Assembly (NCBI RefSeq): GCF_000719515.1
Contig: NZ_JOGR01000011.1
Span: 167,569 to 231,568 of the forward strand
Length of the DNA stretch: 64,000 nucleotides
Reading direction: 5' to 3'
Source: Glycomyces sp. NRRL B-16210
GTDB lineage: Bacteria > Actinomycetota > Actinomycetes > Mycobacteriales > Micromonosporaceae
Below, in pieces: positions 8,412 to 16,264 of this stretch (its first letter is position 1; each line of letters opens with the position of its first letter). A program made the translations under genes and the position numbers. The notes under the pieces are model-generated. The model saw nothing but the letters and a program-made list of their open reading frames with translations, was not told the origin of the DNA and did no database searches.

Positions 8412-9044
8412 TCAGCTTTGTCGGTAACAGGGGCCGTGGATGATGAGTGCGAGTTGTTCTCCGGGGGCGTCGTATCGGAGCGTTGCCCGCATGTCGGTGG
8501 AGTCGAGTTCGTAGTGCAGGGATTGAGGCCGGGGCCCTTCGGCTCCCCCTTCGATGTACGCGCCGATTTCGGCGGTGACCTCTTCGACCGTCGCTTCCCG
8601 GGTGTGGGCGAACCCCGCATTTGACAGTGCCATGTCGGTGATCAGCAGCAGTTCGAGAACGGGCTGTTCCGGACTGCTGAAGTACGTCGTGGAGGTGATG
8701 CTGAATCCGTGTGCGATCAGGCTGATTCCGCAACTCACGTCTTCGGTCGATGAGGAAGGGCCCTCGACCAGATCTTTTCGGGTCGCATAGTCGATCTCGG
8801 GTCGGGAGTTGAGCGGAGCGCGGGCTTGGATGTCCTCGATGATCGGATCGCGGAGACGCTCGACTTCCTCGGTGGCGTCGGCAACGGTGGACTTGGGTGG
8901 GATTGGGTTGACGGAGGATCCGCTCATCCAGCCCAGGACGAGGGCAGGGACCAGCACGAGCAATCCGCAGACGGCAGTCAGCGTGATGACCAGGACGAGG
9001 AGTCGACGGCCCGACGGTCGTGCCTCGGATACTGATTCGGTCAT
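8412..9044 (-). CDS. Hypothetical single-pass membrane protein
   Basis: A 210-residue protein with a short basic cytoplasmic N-terminus, one transmembrane helix (about residues 15-39, LLVLVITLTAVCGLLVLVPA) and an extracytoplasmic domain of about 170 residues with two cysteines (near VSCGIS and HGPCYRQS) that could form a disulfide. No family was recognised. It starts 11 bp after the stop of the truncated DUF1023-like hydrolase gene, so the two were probably one operon. Its frame is intact, but its promoter may have gone with the deleted upstream part. Confidence 0.6.
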   Translation of the reverse strand: MTESVSEARPSGRRLLVLVITLTAVCGLLVLVPALVLGWMSGSSVNPIPPKSTVADATEEVERLRDPIIEDIQARAPLNSRPEIDYATRKDLVEGPSSSTEDVSCGISLIAHGFSITSTTYFSSPEQPVLELLLITDMALSNAGFAHTREATVEEVTAEIGAYIEGGAEGPRPQSLHYELDSTDMRATLRYDAPGEQLALIIHGPCYRQS

Positions 9045-9055
9045 GGGATCCTTGC

Positions 9056-9700
9056 CTACTGGTGCGGGGTCGCATTCTGGGCGTTGCCAGTGATGACCTC
9101 GACGAGGTTTCCGAACGCATCGCTTTGAGGGTCGAAGTAGCTCATGTGCTGTCCTTCCCCGGCATCCAGCCGGGTCGCCCCGAACGAGGGATCGGTGACA
9201 TCGCTACCGTGGATCCCGGCGATACCTGCGGCATTGATCGGGTCCTCATCGGTGTTGAGCACATAGACATTGTCCTCGCCGACGCGGAAGTCGTTCGCAT
9301 GGTCGATGCCCTCGCCGGGGCCCGGTGCGCCGATCAGGACAACCGAGTCGGCAGAGCTCCCCGAGCCGTACTGGTCGGCCTGCGCCACCGCTACGGCGCC
9401 GTAGCGGTGGCCAATGTTGGTGATGTTGGGTGCATCCTGGTTAGTGGCTTCGAGACCAGTGGTGAAATCGGCGAGCCCTTCGGCACCGCGTGCCGCGAAT
9501 CCGGGGCCTGAAGCGTAGGCGAGGTTATTCGGCGCATCGTAGCCGAGGTACATGACCGCGACCGTGTCGCTGCCGGGATTAGCGCTGTTGGCTGCATTCG
9601 CCAGCGTGCTGGCGAAGTCGATGTAGTAATTGGTGCCCTCCTTCGCGAGTTCGCCGCCGTAGACCTGGTCCCACGCGGCGTCGGCACCGGTGCCGGTCGT
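9056..9700 (-). pseudogene. 5'-truncated alpha/beta-hydrolase (DUF1023-like)
   Basis: About 210 residues match the C-terminal catalytic part of actinobacterial DUF1023 hydrolases: VAVMYLGYDAP, then the nucleophile elbow, VVLIGAPGPG, and a late Asp/His region ending QHMSYFD. The elbow reads GHRYG where active members have GHSYG, so the serine nucleophile is replaced by arginine. The frame runs upstream to about 9700, then meets recombinase-like sequence on the other strand without any start codon. Truncation by the element rearrangement plus loss of the nucleophile indicate a dead gene. Confidence 0.6.
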
Positions 9701-10268
9701 CGCCGCCCACTACGCCACCATCGCGCTGGGGGCCGATGAGGTCGCGCGGACCGGGCAGGACTCGAACGTGTCGCCAGCACCGATGAGCGGACCGCGCAGT
9801 CGTTGCGGCGCGACCTCAAACGCCAACGCGCCCGCCAGGACGCTCTCGAAGACCAGATCCTCGAACTGCTCGGGCACCCCGACTGGCCGACCGAGAAACT
9901 CACCGCGAAGATCCGCGATATCGCGAGTCAGCGCGCCGCGATTGACGCTCAACTTGCTGAGACCGGTCGACCGCGACTCGACCAGGCCGCCGAGTTGATC
10001 GCGCCGTTCCTGGAGATGTTGGCGGACCCGCGCGGGCTCTACGAGTCGCTGGTCGAGGAAGACCGGCAGACGCTCAACGCGATCTGCTTCACCCGGCTGC
10101 ACGTCGACACCGACGCCGACCAGCGCGCCACGAACGCCCAAAGCGCGACCACCGGCAGCATCACTCCCTTGCGTGACTACCCGGACCGGGAACGCGAGAA
10201 CGGCACCTGCCCGAAGGCCGGTGCCGTGAACGATCATTCAAAGGGTCAGGGTTCAAGTACTGACCTTA

Positions 10269-10344
10269 TGGTGGAGCTTAGGGGATTCGAACCCCTGACC
10301 TTTTCCATGCCATGGAAACGCGCTACCAACTGCGCCAAAGCCCC
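10269..10344 (-). tRNA. tRNA-Ala (anticodon GGC), CCA encoded
   Basis: The minus strand folds as a cloverleaf. The acceptor is GGGGCTT/AAGCTCC with one G-U pair. The D-stem is GCGC/GCGC and the anticodon stem TTTCC/GGAAA with loop ATGGCAT (anticodon GGC). The T-stem is AGGGG/CCCCT around TTCGAAT. The discriminator is A, followed directly by CCA. It reads GCC/GCU codons. Its 3' half is the insertion site of the remnant element. Confidence 0.93.
10271..10304 (-). repeat. tRNA-side attachment core
   Basis: The 3' part of the tRNA-Ala gene that is duplicated at 8158-8191. The tRNA side is intact, so integration restored the functional gene here. Confidence 0.75.
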
Positions 10345-10472
10345 TTGATTGGCGTTCCAGAGGCCGAAGACCTTGGAACCGGGACTAGTTTACACAGGGT
10401 CGGGCTCTTGCTCCCGGGAGGGGCTGGAGACCGTCGTCACGCTGGTGAGCTGGGGTTTTCCGGGTGGAAGAC

Positions 10473-10507
10473 CGGGGCCCCTCGCGCCATCGGCGCGAGG
10501 GGCCCCG
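10473..10507 (-). terminator. Strong hairpin between amidase and tRNA-Ala
   Basis: CGGGGCCCCTCGCGCC and its exact complement form a 16-bp perfect stem with an ATC loop, 17 bp after the amidase stop codon. There is no T-run, which is common for actinobacterial terminators. Confidence 0.75.
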
Positions 10508-10524
10508 ACTGGCAGGGTGTCAGG

Positions 10525-11892
10525 TCAATCCCAGCTCAGGCCGGGGGCGTAGCGGCGGGGGCGGAGCTTCGCGACCAGTTGGGCCGCGACGTCGAAGAGC
10601 CGTCCGGTGGACCCGGGCGGGCCCACGAGTTGGACGGTCGCCGGCGCGCCGTCCGAGCGCATCCCCACCGGCACGACGAGCGCCGGGAGCCCGGTCAGGC
10701 CGAACGGCGCCGTGAACGCGGCGGCCCCGGCCAGGTGGGTCACGTTGGCGCGCAGCGTCTCGGTGGACCACTCCTTGGCCGCCGGCGGCGGCCCCGGCAG
10801 ACCCGGGGTGATGAGCAGGTCGTAGTCCTCCAGGTCGAACCAGTCCTCGACGTGGCGGCGGACCCTGTTGCCGTCGCCCAGGACGCCGCCGAACAGTCCG
10901 CCCAGGTAGGTGCGCTCTCCCAGCGCCGCAAGGCGTCTGGTGCGCCTCTGGAGGCCGTCGGGGCCGCACTTGAGGCTGCGCAGGTACGCCGCGCAGGTCC
11001 ACGCCCCGGAGGAGGCCGGGGTCAGCCGCGCGCCGAAGCGCGGTTTCGCCCGGAACGTGTCGTGCCCCAGGTCGGTCAGGGACCGCACCGCTTTGAGCAG
11101 CCACTTCGTGGCGTCCTCGTCGACGCGGGCGGGCAGCGGCGCGGTGTTCGTCGCCGCGATCCGCAGCCGCCCGGGGTCGCCGGTCGTCCGCGTCGCGCGG
11201 TGCGTGAGCGCCGCATACGCGAGCGCCGCATCCTCGACCGTGGTCGCCATGACCCCGACGCTGCCCCCGAGCCAGTGCTCGGGGTCGATGTTGATGTCCG
11301 CCGGCACGTGCTCGGGGCTGAACGCGACGATGCCGCACGCAGCGGCGGCCGTGCGCACCCCGCCCGCCGAACCGGGCCCGTCCGGCCCGATGCCGATCGG
11401 CGCGGCCCCGGTCGCCACCGCGAGCGCGGTGCCGCCGCTCGGCCCGCCGACGCCCCTGTCGGGCCGCCACGGGTTCGCCGGGACGTTCCCGTCGTCGTCG
11501 GTCGCCGGCCACAGCCCGAGCTCCGAGGAGCGCCCGAAGGCCACGACCACCGCGCCGGCCCCGCGGATGCGCTGCACCGCTTGATGGTCGGTGTCGGCGA
11601 TCGGCAGGACGGCGGCGTTCGAGCCCAGGCGCGGGGCGTGCCCGGTGACCGGGAGCTGCTCGCATACGGCCACCGGAACGCCGGCCGCGGGCAGGGAGTC
11701 GCGGTTGTCGATCTCGTCGACGGCGGCGGCCTCGGCGAGCGACTCGATCTTGCGGACGCCGGTGAGGGCGCCCTCGGTCTCGCGGTGGTCCTCGATGCGG
11801 CGGAGGTGGTGGTCGACGACGACGGCGGCATCGGCGTCGCCGCGCCGCACCGCCTTGGCTATCTGCTGCGCGGTGGTACCCGACCAGCTCAC
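10525..11892 (-). CDS. Amidase-signature family protein lacking two catalytic residues
   Basis: A 455-residue amidase-signature fold that is probably not an active amidase. In this family catalysis needs Lys, cis-Ser and Ser. The lysine position (normally VKD) reads VAVCEQ. The cis-Ser motif GGSSGG reads GGPSGG, with proline in the cis-Ser position. Only the nucleophile serine in DGPGSAGGVR is kept, with normal spacing of 24. The start is GTG with AAGGA 9 nt upstream. It follows metB by 37 bp on the same strand, so they are probably co-transcribed. A binding or regulatory role, or relaxed decay, are both possible. Confidence 0.8.
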   Translation of the reverse strand: MSWSGTTAQQIAKAVRRGDADAAVVVDHHLRRIEDHRETEGALTGVRKIESLAEAAAVDEIDNRDSLPAAGVPVAVCEQLPVTGHAPRLGSNAAVLPIADTDHQAVQRIRGAGAVVVAFGRSSELGLWPATDDDGNVPANPWRPDRGVGGPSGGTALAVATGAAPIGIGPDGPGSAGGVRTAAAACGIVAFSPEHVPADINIDPEHWLGGSVGVMATTVEDAALAYAALTHRATRTTGDPGRLRIAATNTAPLPARVDEDATKWLLKAVRSLTDLGHDTFRAKPRFGARLTPASSGAWTCAAYLRSLKCGPDGLQRRTRRLAALGERTYLGGLFGGVLGDGNRVRRHVEDWFDLEDYDLLITPGLPGPPPAAKEWSTETLRANVTHLAGAAAFTAPFGLTGLPALVVPVGMRSDGAPATVQLVGPPGSTGRLFDVAAQLVAKLRPRRYAPGLSWD

Positions 11893-11929
11893 GGCTCGTC
11901 CTTCTTTCTCGCGGGGGACTGGGGTGCGC

Positions 11930-13075
11930 CTAGCCGAGGGCCCGGCGCAAATCGGCCAGGAGGTCGTCGGCGTCCTCGATGCCGACCGAGAGCCGCACGA
12001 GGTCCGAGGGGACCTCGAGGGCCGAGCCGGCGACGGAGGCGTGGGTCATGCGGCCGGGGTGCTCGATGAGGGACTCGACGCCGCCGAGCGACTCGCCGAG
12101 GGTGAACACCTCGGTGCGCGCGCACACGTCCACGGCGGCCTGCTCGCCGTCCTTGTGGCGGAAGGAGACCATGCCGCCGTAGCGCTTCATCTGCTTGCCC
12201 GCCACGTCGTGCCCGGGGTGGTCGGCCAGGCCCGGGTAGCGGACCTCGGCGACCTTCTCGTGCCCGGCGAGGAATTCGGCGACGCGCTCGGCGTTGTCGC
12301 AGTGCCGGTCCATGCGCACCCCGAGGGTCTTGATGCCGCGCAGGGTGAGGAACGCGTCGAAGGGGCCGGCGACGGCGCCCATCGAGTTGTGGTGGAAGGC
12401 GATCGCGTCGGCCAGTTCGGCGTCGTCGACGACGACCGCGCCGCCGATCACGTCGGAGTGCCCGCCGATGTACTTGGTGGTCGAGTGGACCACGACGTCG
12501 GCGCCGAGCGCGAGCGGCTGCTGGAGGTAGGGGCTCGCGAAGGTGTTGTCCACCACCACGATCGCGCCGTGGCGGTGCGCGAGGTCGGCGAGCTGCTCGA
12601 TGTCGGCGATGTTGAGCAGCGGGTTGGTGGGCGTCTCGACCCACACCATCTTGGTGCCCTCGCTCATGACCGCGGCGACGGCGGCGAGGTCGGTGATCGG
12701 GGCGGGCGTGTACCGCAGACCCCAACGCGCGGCGACCTTGTCGAACAGGCGGAACGTGCCGCCGTAGGCGTCGTCGGGGATGACCACGTGGTCGCCCGGC
12801 GCCAGCAGCGCGCGCAGGATCGTGTCCTCGGCCGCGAGCCCGGAGGCGAACGCGAAGCCGCGGGTGCCGCCCTCGATGGCGGCCAGGCAGGTCTCCAGCG
12901 CGGTGCGGGTCGGGTTGCCCGACCGCGAGTACTCGTAGCCGCCGCGCAGGCCGCCGACCCCGTCCTGCTTGTAAGTGGAGGTCGCGTAGATCGGCGGGAC
13001 GACCGAGCCCGTAAGCGGATCGGGCTCCTGTCCGGCGTGGATGGCGCGTGTGGAAAACCCCTGACCTTCATGCAT
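11930..13075 (-). CDS. metB: Cystathionine gamma-synthase / gamma-lyase
   Basis: A 381-residue PLP enzyme of the Cys/Met metabolism family. It joins O-acyl-homoserine and cysteine to cystathionine, and actinobacterial members may also cleave cystathionine. Seen: YSRSGNPTR near residue 50, the GFAFASGLAA cofactor loop, the VWVETPTNP region, and the PLP lysine in HSTTKYIGGHSD. A TAGCGT hexamer lies 6 nt before the ATG, so the mRNA is probably leaderless. The cbs gene at 44291 supplies the other half of transsulfuration. Synthase versus lyase preference is not decided by sequence alone. Confidence 0.92.
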   Translation of the reverse strand: MHEGQGFSTRAIHAGQEPDPLTGSVVPPIYATSTYKQDGVGGLRGGYEYSRSGNPTRTALETCLAAIEGGTRGFAFASGLAAEDTILRALLAPGDHVVIPDDAYGGTFRLFDKVAARWGLRYTPAPITDLAAVAAVMSEGTKMVWVETPTNPLLNIADIEQLADLAHRHGAIVVVDNTFASPYLQQPLALGADVVVHSTTKYIGGHSDVIGGAVVVDDAELADAIAFHHNSMGAVAGPFDAFLTLRGIKTLGVRMDRHCDNAERVAEFLAGHEKVAEVRYPGLADHPGHDVAGKQMKRYGGMVSFRHKDGEQAAVDVCARTEVFTLGESLGGVESLIEHPGRMTHASVAGSALEVPSDLVRLSVGIEDADDLLADLRRALG

Positions 13076-13257
13076 GGCCCTACGCTAACCGACGCGAGTG
13101 CCTCAGCCGTCGGATAGGCACGCTATCGTGCAGACAACACCGCCCCGCTTTCGCCGCGATCCCCGCTCTTCGACCTCGGTTCCATCACGCGGCGGCACCG
13201 GAGGGCGCGGTGCACATCGACGGCGCCGCAGGCACCTATGACTGGAGGAGACGCCTC

Positions 13258-13521
13258 ATGGGCTTCGAAGAAGTACACAAGATTGACGTTGACGGCGACG
13301 GCAGCGACGACACGGTCGGCGTGCGCCGCAACGAGGACGGCTCGGTCGAGTACCACGTGGACCTCGACGACGACGGCGTCGCGGACATCCTCGCCGTGGA
13401 CAGGGACGGCGACGGGGTCATCGACCACGTGCTCCTCGACAACGACGGCGACGGCAAGTACGACGAGGCTGTGGTGGACGTCGACGGCGACGGGGTGGGC
13501 GACGCCTCGACCCGGCAGTAG
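13258..13521 (+). CDS. Small acidic protein of 13-residue Asp-rich repeats
   Basis: An 87-residue protein built almost wholly of a 13-residue repeat starting at residues 10, 22/23 (degenerate), 35, 48, 61 and 74, with the pattern D-x-D-G-D-G-x-x-D followed by hydrophobic residues. The Asp/Gly loops resemble EF-hand or dockerin calcium loops, while the short period suggests a stacked repeat fold; Ca binding is inference. There is no signal peptide or membrane segment, so it seems cytoplasmic unless exported by another route. The start is supported by GGAGGAG, 7 nt upstream. Confidence 0.8.
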   Translation: MGFEEVHKIDVDGDGSDDTVGVRRNEDGSVEYHVDLDDDGVADILAVDRDGDGVIDHVLLDNDGDGKYDEAVVDVDGDGVGDASTRQ

Positions 13522-13530
13522 ACAGACCGC

Positions 13531-13583
13531 TCCGGCCTCCGAGGCCGGACAGCACCGCGGGCGCCCGTCTCGGGCGCCCGCGG
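13531..13583. terminator. Double hairpin between convergent genes
   Basis: TCCGGCCT/AGGCCGGA (8 bp, 13531-13549) is followed by CCGCGGGCGCCCG/CGGGCGCCCGCGG (13 bp, 13555-13583). Placed between the Asp-rich protein gene and the VOC gene, they can serve both strands. Confidence 0.75.
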
Positions 13584-13615
13584 TCGTGCGTTCAGGGACC
13601 GAGGAGTGCGCCGGT

Positions 13616-14002
13616 TCAGTTCTCGCCGCGTTCGGCGTCGGAGCGCTCGATGCAGAACTCGTTGCCCTCGGGGTCGGCCAGGACCACCCAGCCGGCGCCG
13701 TCCTCCTTGCGATGGTCGGCGACGAGGGTCGCGCCGATGCCGAGGAGCCGGTCGACCTCCTCGTCGCGGGTCGTGTCGGGGGAGAGGTCGAGGTGCAGGC
13801 GGTTCTTGACCGTCTTCGGCTCGGGGACGTTGATGAACAGCAGGCCGGGCAGGGCCTCGCCGGGCCCGATGTAGTTCTCCTCCTCATCGGGGCTGTTCGG
13901 GTACTTCGGGTTCTCGGTGTAGCCGGTGACCTGCGTCCAGAACTTCGCGAGCGCGTAGGAGTCCCGGCAGTCGAAGGTGAATTGATTGATTCTCGCGACC
14001 AT
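13616..14002 (-). CDS. VOC-superfamily (glyoxalase/bleomycin-resistance-like) protein
   Basis: A 128-residue protein with the paired beta-alpha-beta-beta-beta VOC fold: an opening NQFTFDCRDSYALAKFW module, a central NRLHLDLS strand with a potential metal ligand His, and the closing WVVLADPEGNEFCIE motif with its Glu ligand. Such proteins act as dioxygenases, isomerases or antibiotic-binding proteins; the substrate is unknown. TACGGT lies 6 nt before the ATG, suggesting a leaderless mRNA. It is divergent from msrA with 64 bp between the starts. Confidence 0.85.
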   Translation of the reverse strand: MVARINQFTFDCRDSYALAKFWTQVTGYTENPKYPNSPDEEENYIGPGEALPGLLFINVPEPKTVKNRLHLDLSPDTTRDEEVDRLLGIGATLVADHRKEDGAGWVVLADPEGNEFCIERSDAERGEN

Positions 14003-14066
14003 GCGCACACCGTAGCGTCCGTCCCGAGTCCTGGCGATCGTTATTCGCGCGTGACAGACTTGTCTG

Positions 14067-14672
14067 ATGAGCATCACGCATCCGGTCCTCCACCATCCCA
14101 TCGAAGGCACCCCCGGGCCCGGCGCCGAGATCGCCTACTTCGGCATGGGCTGCTTCTGGGGCGCCGAGCGGCTGTTCTGGCGCGCGCCGGGCGTGTGGAC
14201 CACGTCCGCGGGCTACATGGGCGGCAACACCGAGAAGCCCTCCTACGAGGAGGTGTGCACGGGCCTGACCGGCCACGCCGAGGTCGTGCGCGTGGTCTTC
14301 GAGCCCGAGAAGGGCTCCTACGAGCAGCTGCTCAAGGTCTTCTGGGAGAACCACGACCCGACGCAGGGGATGCGCCAGGGCAACGACATCGGCAGCCAGT
14401 ACCGGTCGGTGATCTACACCACCACGCCCGAGCAGCAGGCCGCCGCCGAAGCGAGCAAGGAGGCGTTCGCGCCGGTCGTGACCGCGGCCGGGCTGGGCGC
14501 GATCACCACCGCGATCCTCCCCGCCGGCGCCTACTGGCTCGCCGAGCCCTATCACCAGCAGTACCTCCACCACAATCCGAACGGCTACTGCAACCACGGC
14601 CCCAACGGCCTCACCTGCCCCGTCGGCATCGTCCCGGCGCAGGTCGAGGTCGCGCCCCCGGGCACCGACTGA
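14067..14672 (+). CDS. msrA: Peptide methionine-(S)-sulfoxide reductase
   Basis: A 201-residue cytoplasmic enzyme that reduces methionine-S-sulfoxide in proteins. The catalytic Cys is in FGMGCFWGAE (about residue 29). Substrate-pocket residues GHAEVV and a QYRSVIY segment follow. The resolving cysteines are in the C-terminal NGYCNHGPNGLTCP. Length matches the long MsrA form with recycling cysteines. A CAGACT hexamer is 6 nt before the ATG and overlaps a small dyad, AGAC-TT-GTCT. It stands upstream of the sigK locus but in its own transcription unit. Confidence 0.95.
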   Translation: MSITHPVLHHPIEGTPGPGAEIAYFGMGCFWGAERLFWRAPGVWTTSAGYMGGNTEKPSYEEVCTGLTGHAEVVRVVFEPEKGSYEQLLKVFWENHDPTQGMRQGNDIGSQYRSVIYTTTPEQQAAAEASKEAFAPVVTAAGLGAITTAILPAGAYWLAEPYHQQYLHHNPNGYCNHGPNGLTCPVGIVPAQVEVAPPGTD

Positions 14673-14702
14673 CCACCGGCGCGAAAAAGCACCCGCCCCG
14701 GC

Positions 14703-14730
14703 CCATCCGCTCCCCGTGCGGCTCCGAAGT
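14703..14730 (+). promoter_or_regulatory. SigK-type promoter upstream of sigK
   Basis: CCATCC (14703-14708), then 16 bp, then CGAAGT (14725-14730). This closely resembles the mycobacterial SigK consensus CCATCC-N16/17-CGAATC and lies 36 nt before the sigK start, implying autoregulation. Confidence 0.62.
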
Positions 14731-14765
14731 CATATCGAGAACGCCGATCTTCCGCCGGGAGCGCG

Positions 14766-15383
14766 ATGATGTTTGACAAGGGCGCCGAAGCCCACCGCCA
14801 GGACCAGCCGCGGCTGTCGGTCGTGGCCGGGGCCGGGCCCGACACGGCCGAGGCGCTGCTGCACCGCACCGCGCTGGGCGAGGACGACGCCTTCGCCGCC
14901 CTCTACGACCTGATGTCCGGGCGCGTCTACGGCCTGTGCCTGCGCATCGTCCGCGACCCGGCGCAGGCCGAGGAGGTCGCCCAGGAGGTCCTGGTCGAGG
15001 TGTGGCGCACGGCGACCCGCTTCGACGAGCACCGCGGCTCGGCCGCCGCCTGGATCACCACGATCGCCCACCGGCGGGCGGTCGACCGGGTCCGGTCGGC
15101 GCAGGCCGCGGGCGACCGCGAGCGCCGCGCCGCCGCCGAGTCCGCCGAACCCGAGTACGACTCGGTCGCCGAGACCGCGGCCGGGCGGCTGGAGCACCGG
15201 CAGGTCCGCCGGTGCCTGAAGACGCTCACCGAGCTCCAGCGGCAGGCGGTCACCCTCGCCTACTACGGCGGCCACACCTACCGGCAGGTCGCGAGTCTGC
15301 TGGACGCGGCCGTCCCCACCGTCAAGTCCCGCATCCGCGACGGCCTCATCAAGCTGCGCGACTGCCTGGAGGTGTCGCGATGA
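14766..15383 (+). CDS. sigK: ECF sigma factor SigK-like
   Basis: A 205-residue group-4 sigma factor. Region 2 (about residues 40-100) has FAALYDLMSGRVYGLCLRIV and EVAQEVLVEVW. Region 4 (about 150-200) has LTELQRQAVTLAYYGGHTY and a VPTVKSRIRDGL recognition helix. It overlaps rskA by ATGA, the typical sigma/anti-sigma coupling. The SigK assignment rests on sequence style, the RskA partner, SigK-type promoters at this gene and at 16231, and an MPT83-like fasciclin gene downstream, as in mycobacteria. ATG 14766 or 14769 could start it. Confidence 0.9.
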   Translation: MMFDKGAEAHRQDQPRLSVVAGAGPDTAEALLHRTALGEDDAFAALYDLMSGRVYGLCLRIVRDPAQAEEVAQEVLVEVWRTATRFDEHRGSAAAWITTIAHRRAVDRVRSAQAAGDRERRAAAESAEPEYDSVAETAAGRLEHRQVRRCLKTLTELQRQAVTLAYYGGHTYRQVASLLDAAVPTVKSRIRDGLIKLRDCLEVSR

Positions 15384-16135
15384 GCGAAGACGTCCACACC
15401 CTCGTCGGCGCCTGGGCGCTCGACGCGGTCGACGCGGACGAGCGCGCCCGCGTCGAACGCCACCTCGACGCCTGCGCCTCGTGCGCACAAGAGGCCGCCG
15501 AACTGCGCGAGACCGTTGCCCGCCTAGCTGACGTGACCGTCGCCGAGCCGCCCGCGCGGCTGCGCGAGAACGTCCTCGCCCAGGTGCGACGCACCCGGCA
15601 GGAGGCCCCGGCCGCCCGGCCGGGGGAGGCCCCCGCGCCCGGGCCGGTCGCCGATCTGCGCCGCGGCCCGCACCGCTCCCGACGCTCGCCGCGGCTGCGG
15701 CTGGCCCTCGGGGCCGCCGCGCTCGCCGTGGCCGCGGCCTTCGCGGGGGTCTTCGCCACCTGGGCGGTCATGCAGCAGCCGGCCGGCGAGGGCGAGCGGA
15801 TCGCGGCCGTGCTCGAAGCCGCCGACGCAGAGGTCTCCTACCAGGAGGCCGAAGGCGGCGGCCGCGTCACCGTGATCACCTCGGAGGCGCTCGACCAGGG
15901 CGTCGTGGTCGTCGCCGACCTCGCCGCGCCCGGACCGGACCGCTCCTACCAGGTGTGGCTGGTCGAGGAGGCGGGCCAGGTCTCGGCCGGGGTCATGGAC
16001 CCCGGCGACTCCTCCGCGACCATGCTCGTCGAAGGTCTCGGGGACACCCTGCTCGTGGGGGTCACCAATGAGCCGGCGGGCGGTTCGGCGGAACCGACCC
16101 TGCCGATGGTCGCCGACGTGGCTCTGCCCGCGTAG
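15380..16135 (+). CDS. rskA: Anti-sigma-K factor RskA
   Basis: A 251-residue membrane protein that holds SigK inactive. The N-terminal cytosolic domain (residues 1-75) has the zinc anti-sigma motif HLDACASC. A Pro/Ala/Arg linker follows. One transmembrane helix lies at about residues 112-134. The extracytoplasmic RskA domain includes SYQVWLVEE. It starts in the sigK stop codon region (ATGA), so translation is coupled. Redox or proteolytic release of SigK is known for mycobacterial RskA; whether the same signal acts here is inference. Confidence 0.92.
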   Translation: MSEDVHTLVGAWALDAVDADERARVERHLDACASCAQEAAELRETVARLADVTVAEPPARLRENVLAQVRRTRQEAPAARPGEAPAPGPVADLRRGPHRSRRSPRLRLALGAAALAVAAAFAGVFATWAVMQQPAGEGERIAAVLEAADAEVSYQEAEGGGRVTVITSEALDQGVVVVADLAAPGPDRSYQVWLVEEAGQVSAGVMDPGDSSATMLVEGLGDTLLVGVTNEPAGGSAEPTLPMVADVALPA

Positions 16136-16230
16136 GCGACCGCAGCGGCGCGGACCGGGGCGAAAGCCCAGGTCCGCGCCGTGTTTCGCATCGTGCGCGA
16201 AATTGCTCCCGATTTATTTCGCGCCCGGAC

Positions 16231-16258
16231 CCATCCGGGGGCCGACCGGCCCCGAATC
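16231..16258 (+). promoter_or_regulatory. SigK-type promoter of the molybdopterin oxidoreductase
   Basis: CCATCC (16231-16236) and CGAATC (16253-16258), 16 bp apart, are an exact match to the mycobacterial SigK elements as I know them. The -10 ends 6 nt before ATG 16265, so the transcript would be leaderless. Confidence 0.72.
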
Positions 16259-16264
16259 CAGGGC

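Larger units (their letters stand above)
8158..10304. mobile_element. Collapsed integrative element at tRNA-Ala(GGC)
   Basis: The segment is bounded by the 34-bp tRNA-derived direct repeats. It contains a serine-recombinase C-terminal fragment next to the tRNA, a 5'-truncated hydrolase gene and one small membrane-protein gene. At about 2.1 kb, with a broken recombinase, it cannot move by itself. The layout fits an actinobacterial integrative element or genomic island reduced by internal deletion. Confidence 0.62.
9740..10348 (+). pseudogene. Large serine recombinase, C-terminal fragment
   Basis: The readable part matches the end of large serine recombinases: a coiled-coil region (RRDLKRQRARQDALEDQI), the DPDWP-like GHPDWPTEKL, and LYESLVEEDRQTLNAICFTR before a short tail. 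The catalytic serine domain is missing. A possible piece of the zinc-ribbon end (9690-9740) lies in another frame, so there is also a frameshift. The frame stays open across the tRNA-Ala gene on the opposite strand; the VELRGFEPLTF peptide there is a translated tRNA. This was presumably the integrase of the element. Confidence 0.7.

Noticed and set aside
10268..10348. Peptide VELRGFEPLTF at the end of the recombinase frame
   Set aside because: This well-known string is a translated tRNA 3' end, not protein-coding signal.
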